DNA from: Pseudobdellovibrionaceae bacterium
GTDB lineage: Bacteria > Bdellovibrionota > Bdellovibrionia > Bdellovibrionales > JAMPXM01
Assembly (NCBI GenBank): GCA_913774795.1
Contig: CAJYIL010000623.1
Coordinates: 1 to 9,739, forward strand
Length of the DNA: 9,739 nt
Direction: 5' to 3'
Of the stretch, positions 1 to 6,206 are shown one piece after another. The notes under the pieces are model-generated. The model ran no database searches. It worked only from the letters and a program-made list of their open reading frames with translations, and was not told where the DNA came from. Each line of letters starts with the position of its first letter. The stretch's first letter is position 1. Made by a program: the position numbers and the translations under genes.

Positions 1-11
1 CGTGACCGAAA

Positions 12-1091
12 TCACTCTTCGTCGGCAGAGTTCTGCTGTGGGAATGCGGATTTGGCCTCGGCATCGACCGAGTCCGAGTGACCGGTTTGTTCAACAGGAG
101 CAGCTGCGCGACCGCGACCGATGCTGTTGAAGAGGCCCTTCTTCTTTTTTCCGTCCCACATATCGTCTTTGACGTACGGCAAAGGCTGAGGACGTTTCGC
201 GACTCTTGCACTCACGTCTTTCACGATTTGGTCGTACTCGCTGCGATCTTCGGCCGAAGTCGAAGCTGTTTTCTCTTCGGCAGCGCCCGAGATCTTGCGT
301 GGTTTTTTTCCGTCAGACGTGACCGACTTTTGCTTGATCTCGAACTTCACCCAACCGCCACCCGGACGCGTGTCGCGAGGTCCGCGGTCGTCGTCACGCG
401 CAAGCGATTTGCCTGTGACCGTGACTGAATCGTGCGTCAACCCGCTCTTCACCTTATCGATCAAGAGATCGAGACGTTGATCAGAAACATGTTGAGCCGC
501 GACCATTTCTTTCGAAGGAACAAACTCGCGATAAACCATCGACGTGATCGAGAGATCGGCATCCGCCAATCCACCCGTCACTCCACGCACGCGCTCCATG
601 ACTTTTACGAACTGAAGGTTCGGATCTGCGGAGCCTTGGCGGAAGAGGAGATTGTCTGGAATTTCGAACGTGACAGAGTCAGCGGTGACGTTGACGTCAG
701 ACGCCAAGTTTCCGAGTTGCTCGGCCATGTACGACATGACGATCTTCTTTGTGCCGAGGAACATCACGTTCGGCGAACGATCTGCTGGCTCAACTAAGCC
801 TTGCAGTGTCTTGAGCGGTTCGTTGACGAGATCGAGAAAGAGTTTCTCGAGCGTCATCTCCGCCCCGAAGTTCTGGAATTGATATTCGATGACCGACGGA
901 GTTGAGAAGTAATCCGAGATGGCTTTCTTCTCTTCTTCCGACGCTGACGAGATCAACCACATGACCAAGAAGAAGGACATCATCGCCGTCATGAAGTCGG
1001 CAAAGGCGACCTTCCAGGCACCCCCGTGACCACCGCCCTGAACGACAGTGATCTTCTTGATAACGATCTGTGGTTTCTTATCAGCTGCCAT
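12..1091 (-). CDS. motB: Flagellar motor stator protein MotB with divergent OmpA-like domain
   Basis: MotB is the inner-membrane stator subunit that carries the ion-binding aspartate and normally anchors the stator to peptidoglycan. The 359-residue protein has the classic N-terminus: a basic cytoplasmic stretch (1-27), then one transmembrane helix (about 28-50) containing FADFMTAMMSFFLVMWL. Asp32 falls at the same position as the proton-binding Asp32 of E. coli MotB, and the surrounding residues are of the H+ type. A linker follows (51-135), then a region placed like the OmpA C-terminal domain (about 136-256) that begins recognisably (FEIPDNLLFRQGSAD, 142-156). The usual GHTD motif is replaced by SITSMVYRE (181-189), and the usual NRRVE by GGWVKFEIK (245-253). 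A charged, probably disordered tail of about 100 residues follows. The ATG lies six bases after the motA stop with no good ribosome site, so translational coupling is likely. The motA-motB order is canonical. Identity as MotB is secure; peptidoglycan binding is uncertain. Confidence 0.95.
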   Translation of the reverse strand: MAADKKPQIVIKKITVVQGGGHGGAWKVAFADFMTAMMSFFLVMWLISSASEEEKKAISDYFSTPSVIEYQFQNFGAEMTLEKLFLDLVNEPLKTLQGLVEPADRSPNVMFLGTKKIVMSYMAEQLGNLASDVNVTADSVTFEIPDNLLFRQGSADPNLQFVKVMERVRGVTGGLADADLSITSMVYREFVPSKEMVAAQHVSDQRLDLLIDKVKSGLTHDSVTVTGKSLARDDDRGPRDTRPGGGWVKFEIKQKSVTSDGKKPRKISGAAEEKTASTSAEDRSEYDQIVKDVSARVAKRPQPLPYVKDDMWDGKKKKGLFNSIGRGRAAAPVEQTGHSDSVDAEAKSAFPQQNSADEE

Positions 1092-1097
1092 GACCGA

Positions 1098-1958
1098 TTA
1101 CGCTGCTTTCTTCGCGCCCTTAGTGGCCGCATCGACTTCGACGAACGAAGGACGATCGTGAGGGAAAATCGTACGGCGAGCGTACTCCACGCAAACCAGC
1201 GGAGGTGCTCCGCGCTGAAGAGCGACGAGAGCGGCTTTGATCACCATGAGGTAACGACCTTCAGCGCCGATGTCTTGTCCCATCTTCGCTGCCGTGGGTC
1301 CTAAGAATCCGTAACACACCAAGATACCCATGAAGGTACCGATGAGGGCGGCACCGATCATCTCCCCGATGACTTCCGTACCCGCAGTCAAATAAGCCAT
1401 CGTGTGAACGATACCGAGGACGGCAGCGACGATCCCGAGACCCGGGAACGAGTCCGACATGTTCGAGAGAGCGTGTTGAGCAAAGTGTTCTTCTTCGTGG
1501 ATGACTTTGATGTCGTCGTTCAAAAGATCGTCGACGTCATACTGAGAAAGATCGGCCGAGAGCGTGATCTTCATCGTGTCACACAAAAAGTCGACGGCGT
1601 GGTGGTTGGCCAAGAAAGTTGGGTACTGCTTGAAGATCTCAGATTTCTCCGGTTCTTCGATGTGACGTTCGACCGCTTGCGGTCCGTCTTTTCTGAAGAT
1701 CTGGAAAAGTTGGAAGAGCATCTGCATGAGTTCGAGGTACTCCGCTTTGCCCGGAGTTTTTCCGAACCAAGCTTTCTTCATCATGCCGACCATCATTTTG
1801 ATCGTGGACATTTTGTTGGCGATGATCAAACCGCCGATCCCCGCACCACCGATGATGATGAATTCGAACGGCTGCCAAACGACGTGGATGTGTCCGCCCT
1901 GGGCGATGAACGACCCGAAGACGCACGCTAAGACTACTAATGCACCGACTGCACCCAT
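1098..1958 (-). CDS. motA: Flagellar motor stator protein MotA
   Basis: MotA is the four-helix inner-membrane stator subunit that couples ion flow through MotA/MotB to rotor (FliG) movement. I chose the ATG at 1958 rather than 2096. It has AAGGAG five bases upstream (complement of 1964-1969), the protein then begins MGAVGALVVLACVFGSF like other MotA proteins, and the longer version would run into the divergent hydrolase gene. The product is 286 residues, close to the family's usual length of about 290. Helices lie at about 1-20, 30-48, 172-190 and 201-221. Between helices 2 and 3 is the large cytoplasmic loop with VERHIEEPEKSEIF (97-109), where Arg98 occupies the place of the FliG-interacting arginine. 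Pro172 (DSFPGLGIVAAVLG) and Pro221 (GFLGPTA) match E. coli Pro173 and Pro222, which govern the torque-generating movement. The C-terminus contains APPLVCVEYARRT and RPSFVEV. It is the first gene of a motAB operon. Confidence 0.96.
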   Translation of the reverse strand: MGAVGALVVLACVFGSFIAQGGHIHVVWQPFEFIIIGGAGIGGLIIANKMSTIKMMVGMMKKAWFGKTPGKAEYLELMQMLFQLFQIFRKDGPQAVERHIEEPEKSEIFKQYPTFLANHHAVDFLCDTMKITLSADLSQYDVDDLLNDDIKVIHEEEHFAQHALSNMSDSFPGLGIVAAVLGIVHTMAYLTAGTEVIGEMIGAALIGTFMGILVCYGFLGPTAAKMGQDIGAEGRYLMVIKAALVALQRGAPPLVCVEYARRTIFPHDRPSFVEVDAATKGAKKAA

Positions 1959-1963
1959 GATGG

Positions 1964-1969
1964 CTCCTT
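1964..1969 (-). promoter_or_regulatory. Ribosome binding site that fixes the motA start
   Basis: On the minus strand this reads AAGGAG, five bases before the ATG at 1958. It is the strongest Shine-Dalgarno match in the window and decides the motA start against a longer reading that would begin at 2096. Confidence 0.85.
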
Positions 1970-1989
1970 GCCAAACTTCTACCCTCTTC

Positions 1990-2017
1990 GTTTCGGTTAA
2001 GTGTTGAGTTAGACTTA
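1990..2017 (-). promoter_or_regulatory. Weak flagellar sigma-28-like promoter candidate for motAB
   Basis: On the minus strand TAAG (complement of 2014-2017) is followed after 16 bases by ACCGAAAC (complement of 1990-1997). This partly resembles the FliA pattern TAAA-N15-GCCGATAA, with five of eight matches in the -10 part, and would give a leader of about 30 bases before the motA ATG. The position suits a late flagellar gene, but the match is imperfect and the spacing one base long. Treat it as a suggestion only. Confidence 0.22.
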
Positions 2018-2026
2018 GCTCAGCTA
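2016..2026. promoter_or_regulatory. 11-bp palindrome in the motA/hydrolase divergent region
   Basis: TAGCTCAGCTA is a perfect inverted repeat with a single central base, placed between two divergent genes and touching the AGGAG (2026-2030) that precedes the hydrolase start. A second short symmetry, CTAG-GAGAT-CTAG (2024-2036), overlaps it. The position is suitable for an operator or an RNA hairpin that could affect hydrolase translation. Function is inference; a palindrome this short can occur by chance. Confidence 0.3.
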
Positions 2027-2040
2027 GGAGATCTAGACGA

Positions 2041-2841
2041 TTGACCCCAACTGTTATCTTCATCCACGGCCTGAACACCTTCGGCGACGACCTCATTCAC
2101 ATGGGACCGCTGAACTTTGGTCCGATGGTCCAGCAATGGCGACCTCGACTTGAGGAGATTGGCTGCGAAGTTCACTCGCTCAAAGAAATGGGATTCGGTC
2201 GGATCATTGAGCAAGTCGAGCGCGCGATGAAGCAGATCGCCCGAGTGCTGCCCGCAGAAGGGCCCGTGCATCTCCTCGGTCATTCGATGGGAGGACTTGT
2301 TGCGCGCGGAGTGGCCGCAAGAATGGCCAGCGAATATCCCGGCCGCGTGAGAACCGTCATCACGATCGGCTCACCTCACCGAGGCGCTCGCGTGGCCGAC
2401 GGCGCATTTACTTTTCACGAAACGTCGCCGCGTCTGTATCGGCTCATGAAGCTCTTTGGCTACGATACGCTCCAGCGTCTTGAGCACTTAAAGCCGCTTA
2501 AGCTTGATGCGATCGAAGAATTCAATGCCCGACACCCGGTGATCACGGAGATCGATAACGTCTCGCTCGTAGGCTCGGTCACATGGCACCAAATCGGGCT
2601 TCACTACAAAATGATCTACTCACACCTCCACCACACCAACGGAGAAGAGAGCGATGGGTTAATCCTGTCAGACAGCCAGAGGTGGGCGCGCGACGGAGGC
2701 ACGTTTGCGCTCGATCACTTAGGGCAGCTCGGTTCGTTTGCGCTTCTTTCTCTGCCTGCTCGCCGCGCAGCGCGACGCGAGTTCGAAAGGCTCGTCACGA
2801 CTGTCCAGGATATTATCAAGAGCAACTCACTCCCGAGTTGA
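2041..2841 (+). CDS. Alpha/beta-fold serine hydrolase (lipase/esterase type)
   Basis: A predicted serine hydrolase of 266 residues with the alpha/beta fold, resembling bacterial triacylglycerol lipases and related esterases. The first strand and oxyanion-hole motif VIFIHG (5-10) lie at the very N-terminus. The nucleophile elbow GHSMG (80-84) gives Ser82, followed by the lipase-like IGSPHRG (109-115). The likely acid is Asp205 in ESDGLI and the likely catalytic His is His226 in LDHLGQLG. There is no signal peptide or lipobox, so the enzyme is probably cytoplasmic. The start is TTG: the conserved first strand begins three codons in, an in-frame stop lies at 2005-2007, the only later ATG would remove the oxyanion loop, and AGGAG sits ten bases upstream (2026-2030). 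The gene diverges from motA with no evident functional link. The substrate cannot be told; a lipid or ester is likely from the GSPHRG region. Confidence 0.85.
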   Translation: MTPTVIFIHGLNTFGDDLIHMGPLNFGPMVQQWRPRLEEIGCEVHSLKEMGFGRIIEQVERAMKQIARVLPAEGPVHLLGHSMGGLVARGVAARMASEYPGRVRTVITIGSPHRGARVADGAFTFHETSPRLYRLMKLFGYDTLQRLEHLKPLKLDAIEEFNARHPVITEIDNVSLVGSVTWHQIGLHYKMIYSHLHHTNGEESDGLILSDSQRWARDGGTFALDHLGQLGSFALLSLPARRAARREFERLVTTVQDIIKSNSLPS

Positions 2842-2886
2842 GCCGAATCGGCGCTTCGTTCCGAGACGTTTCCCTGGGAGAAAGTC

Positions 2887-2904
2887 CGAGTTCACCTCGT
2901 TTTT
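2887..2904 (+). terminator. Weak possible terminator after the hydrolase gene
   Basis: CGAG (2887-2890) and CTCG (2896-2899) form a four-base-pair stem with a five-base loop, followed directly by five T residues (2900-2904). The shape is right for an intrinsic terminator but the stem is very short. It lies 46 bases past the hydrolase stop. Confidence 0.28.
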
Positions 2905-2937
2905 AGGGCTTTCAGCGGTGTCTAAATCCAGTTCATC

Positions 2938-2966
2938 TTGTGAGATGGCAAAATGTGGCCGATACC
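2938..2966 (+). promoter_or_regulatory. Candidate sigma-70-type promoter for dsbD
   Basis: TTGTGA (2938-2943) and GATACC (2961-2966) are separated by exactly 17 bases, giving a start of transcription near 2973 and a leader of about 24 bases before the TTG start of dsbD. The -35 element matches TTGACA at four of six positions and the -10 element TATAAT at three of six. It is plausible because dsbD follows a 155-base gap and needs its own promoter. Confidence 0.35.
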
Positions 2967-2996
2967 TGATAAGACCACATCACGTTGGGGGATCCT

Positions 2997-4844
2997 TTGA
3001 AGCGTCTTTTGATGGGCCTTTTGCTAGTCACTGCAGCCGTGAGCGCCCGCGCCGAAGAAGAAATCAATACCAATCCGCTCACCGCCACTGTGCGCACCCA
3101 ACCCGCAACGGTCTCTCCTGGCCAAACGGCCGAGATGATTTTCGATTTCAAACTCGCGGAGCACTATCACGCGTACGCAGACAAATTCAAAGTCGCCGTC
3201 GATTCTCCTGACGATCTCAAAGTGGGCGACATCAAGGTCTCTCCCCTCGTGAAGTTCGTCGACTCGGTCACGAAAAAAGAGCGCGAAGGTCTTGAGCGCT
3301 CGGGCCAAGGCCGCGTGGCATTTGAAGTCCCGCAAGGCTTCAAAGCTGGCCAAGTGAAGGCCAAAGTAAAGCTCACGTACCAAGCGTGCTCAAAAGAGAA
3401 CTGCTTATTCCCGAAGACCCTGACACTCGATGTTCCGTTTACGGTTGCCGCGTCGGTTGGCGCAGGCTCGCCTCCGTCGGAACCACCGGTTGCGCAAGCG
3501 GCCGCTGTGCCTCAAGGCTCTTTCGAAAAAGCGATGTCGCAATCTCTTTTCATGGCGATTCTCGTCGTGTTCGGCATGGGCGTTCTCACGTCACTCACTC
3601 CTTGCATCTATCCAATGATTCCGATCACGCTCGCGATCCTGGGCGCTCGCACCAAAGGTCAGAGCAAAATGAAGAGCTTCTCGCTCTCGCTTGCTTACGT
3701 TCTCGGGATCGCTTTGACTTATTCGATCCTCGGTGTCGCCGCAGCGAAGACGGGCGCGATGTTTGGTTCGGCGCTCGGTAACATCTACGTCGTTTCGGCG
3801 ATCGGTCTTCTCTTCGTGGTCATGTCGCTTTCGATGTACGGCGTTTTTGAACTCCAGGTTCCGGCGTTCATCCGCGATAAAGTCGGAACTGCACAAACGG
3901 GTTCAGGCTACGGCGGCGCTTTCGCGACAGGCCTCATCGCCGGCATCGTCGCATCACCATGCGTGGGACCAGTTCTCGTTTCGGTTCTCACTTACATCGC
4001 ACAGACGCAAAACTTGATGCTCGGCTTCGTGCTTCTCTTCTCGTTCGCGATGGGCTTGGGCTGTCTCTTCATCGTTCTCGGAACATCGTCGGCTCTCATC
4101 AGCAAAATGCCAAAGGCCGGCGCGTGGATGGACGTCACGAAATTTGCCTTCGGTACGGTCATGGTCGTGATGGCGCTCTACTACGTGAAACCTGTCTACC
4201 CGACTTGGTTGTTTAACTCTCTCTTAGGTCTTGCGGTCGTGATGATCGCCTCGGCTTACGGTGCATTTGAACCGAATGAAGGTCTCTCGTCGAAAGGCCG
4301 CCTCCGTAAAGGTGTCATGCTCGCGGCGTTCGTGATCGGTCTCGTCTTCGCAGGTTCAGGCGTTCTCGAAAAAGCCGGCGTCTCTCTCATGCCGGCAGGC
4401 GCATCGATGATGGCGGCGTCTCCGGCTTCATCGCCGAAACTCAACTGGCAAAAATACTCCGACGAAAAACTCGCCGCCGCTCTCGCGGACAAGAAGCCTG
4501 TCTTAATCGACTTCTTCGCCGAGTGGTGCGGAGCTTGTAAAGAGCTCGAGCATGAGACCTTTACCGACGCCCGCGTTCGCGATCTCTCCGGGAAGTTCGT
4601 TCTTCTCCAAATCGATGCGACCGATGACTTCCCGGGACTCGATAAATTGAAATCGACGTATGGTGTGATGGGTCTTCCGACGATGGTGTTTTACGACACC
4701 GCAGGCGCTGTTCGCAAAGAACTCACGGTCACTGGTTTCGAGAACGCTGACTCGTTCGTAAAGAAAATGAATGGCGCTCTCGCATCACATGCCGAGATGA
4801 ACTCGATCTCGCAATCGTCGGTCGGGACAAATTTGTCCCGCTGA
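2997..4844 (+). CDS. dsbD: Thiol:disulfide interchange protein DsbD
   Basis: DsbD passes electrons from cytoplasmic thioredoxin across the inner membrane to periplasmic thiol proteins such as DsbC and cytochrome-c maturation factors. I chose TTG at 2997: it gives a clean signal peptide (MKRLLMGLLLVTAAVSARA, cut after residue 19) with GGGGGA four bases upstream. TTG at 2985 would add four residues and ATG at 3012 would lose the basic n-region. The 615-residue product has all three parts. The N-terminal periplasmic domain contains Cys131 and Cys136 in YQACSKENCLFP. The membrane core (about 182-460) has Cys203 in LTPCIYPMIP and Cys322 in ASPCVGP. The C-terminal thioredoxin-like domain (about 485-598) has FFAEWCGACKE (Cys511, Cys514) and the cis-proline loop GLPT. 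All six redox cysteines are present. The last residues are encoded by a perfect palindrome and probably lie outside the folded domain. No Dsb partner gene is adjacent. Confidence 0.96.
   Translation: MKRLLMGLLLVTAAVSARAEEEINTNPLTATVRTQPATVSPGQTAEMIFDFKLAEHYHAYADKFKVAVDSPDDLKVGDIKVSPLVKFVDSVTKKEREGLERSGQGRVAFEVPQGFKAGQVKAKVKLTYQACSKENCLFPKTLTLDVPFTVAASVGAGSPPSEPPVAQAAAVPQGSFEKAMSQSLFMAILVVFGMGVLTSLTPCIYPMIPITLAILGARTKGQSKMKSFSLSLAYVLGIALTYSILGVAAAKTGAMFGSALGNIYVVSAIGLLFVVMSLSMYGVFELQVPAFIRDKVGTAQTGSGYGGAFATGLIAGIVASPCVGPVLVSVLTYIAQTQNLMLGFVLLFSFAMGLGCLFIVLGTSSALISKMPKAGAWMDVTKFAFGTVMVVMALYYVKPVYPTWLFNSLLGLAVVMIASAYGAFEPNEGLSSKGRLRKGVMLAAFVIGLVFAGSGVLEKAGVSLMPAGASMMAASPASSPKLNWQKYSDEKLAAALADKKPVLIDFFAEWCGACKELEHETFTDARVRDLSGKFVLLQIDATDDFPGLDKLKSTYGVMGLPTMVFYDTAGAVRKELTVTGFENADSFVKKMNGALASHAEMNSISQSSVGTNLSR
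4823..4840. repeat. Perfect 18-bp palindrome at the 3' end of dsbD
   Basis: CGGGACAAATTTGTCCCG is self-complementary over all 18 bases. It spans the last codons of dsbD and ends one base before the TGA stop (4842-4844). As RNA it folds into a 6-bp stem with loop AAATTT, but only CTGAGGTGG follows and no T-run is present, so it is not a canonical terminator. It could be a DNA-binding site, a transcript-stabilising hairpin or a dispersed palindromic repeat. The sequence itself is certain; its role is not. Confidence 0.6.
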
Positions 4845-4850
4845 GGTGGT

Positions 4851-4870
4851 CACTTTTGCTCTCAGAAGTG
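4851..4870 (+). terminator. Second hairpin downstream of dsbD
   Basis: CACTTTT (4851-4857) pairs with AGAAGTG (4864-4870), including one G-T pair, across a six-base loop: seven base pairs starting seven bases after the dsbD stop. No T-run follows (CCCTCTCAAAA), so it could contribute to 3'-end formation or protection together with the palindrome just upstream, but it is not a typical intrinsic terminator. Confidence 0.3.
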
Positions 4871-4969
4871 CCCTCTCAAAACGAACTCTCGCTTTAATTT
4901 CGTAAAGCTTTCGGCACATGCCGCTCCCGCCCGGCCTCGCGAGCTAGACTCGGTCTCGCTCGCGTAACT

Positions 4970-5101
4970 AACCGCGCGCAAGTCTGCACGGCCTGCGCGG
5001 ATGACTGCGAGAAAATGAACGACGATGAGATGATGCAAGAGTGCATTGAGATCTGCCGACGTTGCGCGACGTCTTGTGCGGCGATGGCGCAGATGCAGTA
5101 A
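4970..5101 (+). pseudogene. Remnant of a Csp/DUF326-like four-helix-bundle copper-binding protein
   Basis: Reading in the frame ending at TAA 5099-5101 gives a cysteine-rich stretch, VCTACADDCEKM followed by ECIEICRRCATSCAAMAQMQ. Six of its seven cysteines form three CxxxC pairs, and the paired helix pattern is that of the C-terminal part of Csp-type copper-storage proteins (DUF326), whose full length is about 110-130 residues. Only about 43 codons remain. The frame is open back to TAA at 4895-4897, but the upstream part (FRKAFGTCRSRPASRARLGL...) does not look like the family and contains no ATG, GTG or TTG. The first in-frame ATG (5014) would give only 28 residues. No cysteine-rich continuation was found in the other plus-strand frames. 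I read this as a gene that has lost its 5' half; an unusual start or sequencing error is less likely. Family assignment is by recognition of the cysteine pattern. Confidence 0.6.
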
Positions 5102-5257
5102 CACAAAGCAAGACTCAAGCTCAGTTCGATACGATCCATAAGCGAACGTCAAATCGCTCTCTGACATGCGCTCAAGAGTTCGACGGTCAACGCGAATCTA
5201 GCGTCGGCCGGTGGGCCCGGATTGTGCTCTATCCCTCATCAAGCAGGGGGACATGAC
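5102..5257. other. Remainder of the intergenic stretch upstream of the small secreted-protein gene
   Basis: Apart from the ribosome site AGGGGG (5245-5250), seven bases before the ATG at 5258, I see no coding signal, RNA gene, clear promoter or strong hairpin here. The promoter of the downstream gene must lie in this stretch or further upstream, but no convincing -35/-10 pair could be picked out by eye. Confidence 0.5.
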
Positions 5258-5599
5258 ATGAACAAACTCGCACTCGCCGCACTCACACTCGCTTCGTCAT
5301 TCGCGATCGCTAATCCGGTTCTGCCAACTCCGCCTGCGAAAACGCGCGGTCCTGCGAGTGTCTTCGACTGCGGAACACTGAATGCGTCTCAAGCTGAGAA
5401 ACTCGAAAAAGAATCACCGGCCGAAAAGCTCAAGCAACTTGCGAAAACATGCGAAGACCAGGCAATGACTTTTCAGAAGATCGCGGCCCAAGCCAAAGAA
5501 AGCCTGACTCACGAAGAAGTGACGGAGCTTTACGAAAAGGCCGCCAACGCGCAGATGTACGTCGCGAACTTTACGAACACAGCTCTATTTAAAAACTAA
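5258..5599 (+). CDS. Small secreted protein of unknown function with two cysteines
   Basis: Not recognised. The ATG at 5258 is chosen because AGGGGG stands seven bases upstream and translation then starts with a clear signal peptide (MNKLALAALTLASSFAIA, cut before NPV). A longer in-frame start at 5222 would bury that signal. The 113-residue precursor gives a mature protein of about 95 residues: a proline-rich start (NPVLPTPPAKTRGPA), Cys38, then a charged helical part with Cys65 (LAKTCEDQAMTF) and a helix to the end. With two cysteines in the periplasm an intramolecular disulfide is possible, and the neighbouring DsbD could then be relevant, but that is inference. The TAA stop (5597-5599) shares two bases with the TAG stop of the convergent gene. 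Confidence 0.7.
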   Translation: MNKLALAALTLASSFAIANPVLPTPPAKTRGPASVFDCGTLNASQAEKLEKESPAEKLKQLAKTCEDQAMTFQKIAAQAKESLTHEEVTELYEKAANAQMYVANFTNTALFKN

Positions 5600-6150
5600 G
5601 ACCGCTTCAGACGAGCGATCTCATTGGTCGCCTCGACGAGAGCCGCTTGAGCATTGTGGAGGGCCATCTGTTGTTCAGAGGCCAATCGCTGAAGAGATGC
5701 GAGGCGGTTTTCAAAGTTGCGGATGATCGTGTTGTGACGATCGACAAGCTCCGAAACTTTTGAGTCATTGATTTTTCTTTCGTTCACTTTTTGAACGACC
5801 AACGCAAATTTCGCCGCCGATTCTTGCTGTGACTTGGTCATGACATCTTCGACGCGAACGATGGCTTGCGAGAAGCGCTCGAGACGCGCGTGAACGGTGC
5901 GAGCCAACTCTTCCATTTTGAAAGCGATGGTTTCGGTGCGTCGCTCGAGCTGAATGATCGCCCCTTTGATCGTGGCGATCGAGGCCTCAAGACCTTTCAC
6001 ATCGACGGGGGGATAAGGAACCCGGCGAAGGGGCTCCTCGTTCGAACCCATCAATGGAGCCGGCGTGACGGGTGGCATCGAGTCGGTGGAGACTGAGCTC
6101 GAAGTCGACGCGGGCGTTCCGAAGAGTCGTGGGTTCAATTCGCGTTGCAT
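5596..6150 (-). CDS. Coiled-coil protein of unknown function
   Basis: Not recognised. The 184-residue product has no signal peptide or membrane segment, so it is probably cytoplasmic. Residues 1-48 are rich in Pro, Ser and Thr and look disordered. Residues 50-182 are a nearly unbroken heptad-like helix, for example GLEASIATIKGAIIQLERR (53-71) and ENRLASLQRLASEQQMAL (147-164), broken mildly near 124-132 (ERKINDSKV). There are no cysteines and no catalytic motif. AGGG stands five bases before the ATG (complement of 6156-6159). The gene diverges from the 6239 gene across 88 bases and converges on the small secreted-protein gene with interleaved stop codons. A scaffolding or polymerising role would suit a protein like this, but nothing in the sequence proves one. 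Confidence 0.75.
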   Translation of the reverse strand: MQRELNPRLFGTPASTSSSVSTDSMPPVTPAPLMGSNEEPLRRVPYPPVDVKGLEASIATIKGAIIQLERRTETIAFKMEELARTVHARLERFSQAIVRVEDVMTKSQQESAAKFALVVQKVNERKINDSKVSELVDRHNTIIRNFENRLASLQRLASEQQMALHNAQAALVEATNEIARLKRS

Positions 6151-6171
6151 GTCATCCCTGCCCTCAATTTA

Positions 6172-6206
6172 AGCCCCTCGTGGGCTAGAACCAGCATTTT
6201 TGCTGG
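6172..6206. promoter_or_regulatory. Two consecutive hairpins in a divergent intergenic region
   Basis: AGCCC-CTCGT-GGGCT (6172-6186) is followed after four bases by CCAGCA-TTTT-TGCTGG (6191-6206). Both stems are perfect. They lie between the coiled-coil gene (start 6150, minus) and the 6239 gene (plus), where a terminator is not needed for either gene. They could be operators for a shared regulator or leader-RNA structures. The symmetry is directly visible; the function is inference. Confidence 0.4.

Noticed and set aside
1404..1931. Open plus-strand frame of 175 codons opposite motA
   Set aside because: It lies wholly antisense to a confidently identified gene, has a composition typical of a complementary-strand shadow, and shows no domain or ribosome site.
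1959..2096. Longer motA reading starting at 2096
   Set aside because: It adds 46 residues unlike MotA, overlaps the divergent hydrolase coding region, and ignores the strong AAGGAG just before the ATG at 1958.
2823..2840. Inverted repeat CAACTC...GAGTTG at the hydrolase stop as a terminator
   Set aside because: The 6-bp stem is not followed by a T-run and overlaps the last codons; a chance symmetry is as likely.
4891..4908. GCTTT...AAAGC stem as a terminator or small-RNA end
   Set aside because: Only five mostly A-T pairs with an eight-base loop and no T-run.
4862..5167. Minus-strand frame of 101 codons across the gap after dsbD
   Set aside because: It is antisense to the cysteine-rich remnant, has no ribosome site and an arginine/serine-rich low-information composition.
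5253..5261. Two-codon upstream frame ATG-ACA-TGA overlapping the start at 5258
   Set aside because: Its ATG is only two bases from the ribosome site, too close for initiation; a coincidental ATGACATG string.
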